From Entoloma clypeatum (Eukaryota; Basidiomycota; Agaricomycetes; Agaricales; Entolomataceae): a stretch of 64,000 nucleotides of DNA. A model generated the notes under the pieces. The model did not search any database. It saw only the letters and a list, made by a program, of their open reading frames with translations, and was not told the DNA's origin. Both the position numbers and the translations under genes were made by a program. The stretch lies in NCBI GenBank assembly GCA_963565915.1, contig OY751495.1:248001-312000 (forward strand), read 5' to 3'. Positions 63,703 to 64,000 of the stretch are shown here, in pieces (positions within the stretch are counted from its first letter, which is position 1; each line of letters opens with the position of its first letter).

Positions 63703-64000
63703 GAAGAAGCCAATGCTGCGCTGAAACAAGCACAGGATCAGATGAAGAAGACAGTTGACACACGGCGAAGTCCGTCTCGGGACTACCGCATTGGAGACAA
63801 GGTGTGGCTGGAAGGGACTAACATCAGGACCGAACGACCCTCAAAGAAACTTGATGCACTCCGACATGGACCATTCAAAGTCCTAGAGAAGAAAGGAGCT
63901 AGCGCGTACCTTCTTGATCTTCCGAAGACTTGGAAGATGATTCACCCTGTGTTCAACGAGACCCTGTTGTCACCATATGAAACTCCGAAGTACGCCATCC
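63703..64000 (+). pseudogene. gypsy-2 pol: integrase C-terminus, runs off the window
   Basis: Same as gypsy-1 7156-7400: DYRIGDKVWLEGTNIRTERP, HGPFKVLEKKGASAYLLDLP, IHPVFNETLLSPYETPKYA. It shows the uninterrupted integration junction that copia-1 breaks in gypsy-1. The chromodomain lies beyond the edge. Confidence 0.9.

Larger units (their letters stand above)
58570..64000 (+). mobile_element. Ty3/gypsy chromovirus 'gypsy-2' (5' part), same family as gypsy-1
   Basis: 5' LTR 58570-58957, a self-primer site at 58960-58970, an upstream open frame, Gag, protease, RT, RNase H, integrase; it runs off the right edge inside the integrase C-terminus. It is inserted in copia-3. The coding region is decayed by four TGA/TAA codons (60933, 62710, 62944, 63700) and a 41-bp deletion near 62625 that removes the segment corresponding to gypsy-1 positions 275-315. 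Unlike gypsy-1, its integrase zinc-binding domain is complete. Confidence 0.94.

Overview
The window looks like a repeat-rich accessory region of a basidiomycete (Agaricomycetes) chromosome. The evidence is short 40-65 nt GT-AG introns with CTGAC/CTAAC-like branch sites, a Plavaka-type transposase, a DUF6532-type protein, a Crinkler (CRN)-type NTPase/nuclease gene, and chromodomain Ty3/gypsy plus Ty1/copia retrotransposons. Names rest on motifs read by eye; no database search was possible.

Layout. (1) 1-14.7 kb is a nested transposon block. A chromodomain Ty3/gypsy element (gypsy-1, + strand, its 5' part off the window) ends with an LTR at 8164-8553. It is split by a complete Ty1/copia element (copia-1, minus strand, 1370-7150, target duplication CAGTT). 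Gypsy-1 itself ends inside a spliced coiled-coil host gene (minus strand), which a second copia element (copia-2, 9296-14312, target duplication CCATG) also breaks. (2) 14.7-22 kb is mostly non-coding: a 20-bp minisatellite, a tRNA-like gene, a solo gypsy LTR, CTACA-type repeats, a Tc1/mariner element (19225-20843) whose transposase is uninterrupted but has Lys in place of the catalytic Glu, and a second, inverted block of the same minisatellite. (3) 22-35.5 kb is a gene island: a multi-exon unknown gene, a DUF6532-type gene divergently paired with an intact four-exon Plavaka transposase, a PD-(D/E)XK-like gene, a small unknown gene, a CRN-type gene and a duplicated fragment of that gene's 3' end. 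(4) 35.8-51.1 kb is a large direct duplication (about 35.8-41.1 and 44.4-51.1 kb). Each copy carries a spliced gene followed by a long tandem array of intron-like 66-68 bp units. Between the copies lie two weakly supported genes. (5) 51-57 kb holds weak exons and a second P-loop NTPase gene with one in-frame stop. (6) 57.2-64 kb is the 3' end of a third copia element (copia-3), cut by another gypsy element (gypsy-2, same family and orientation as gypsy-1) that runs off the right edge.

Most striking signal: in the arrays at 38661-40603 and 47145-50651, each unit read on the + strand looks like a complete small intron (GTGAGT donor, CTGAC branch site, pyrimidine tract, CAG/TAG acceptor). Neighbouring introns are separated by exactly three bases. 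The triplet varies between units and none that I read is a stop codon, while donor and acceptor are nearly invariant. This amounts to a tandem array of introns with single-codon exons, about 28 units in one copy and about 52 in the other.

A second theme is C-to-T decay. Transposon reading frames are broken mainly by TGA/TAA at sites where a paralogue or family consensus has CGA/CAA, and LTR differences are mainly CpG transitions. This suggests past cytosine methylation or a RIP-like process.
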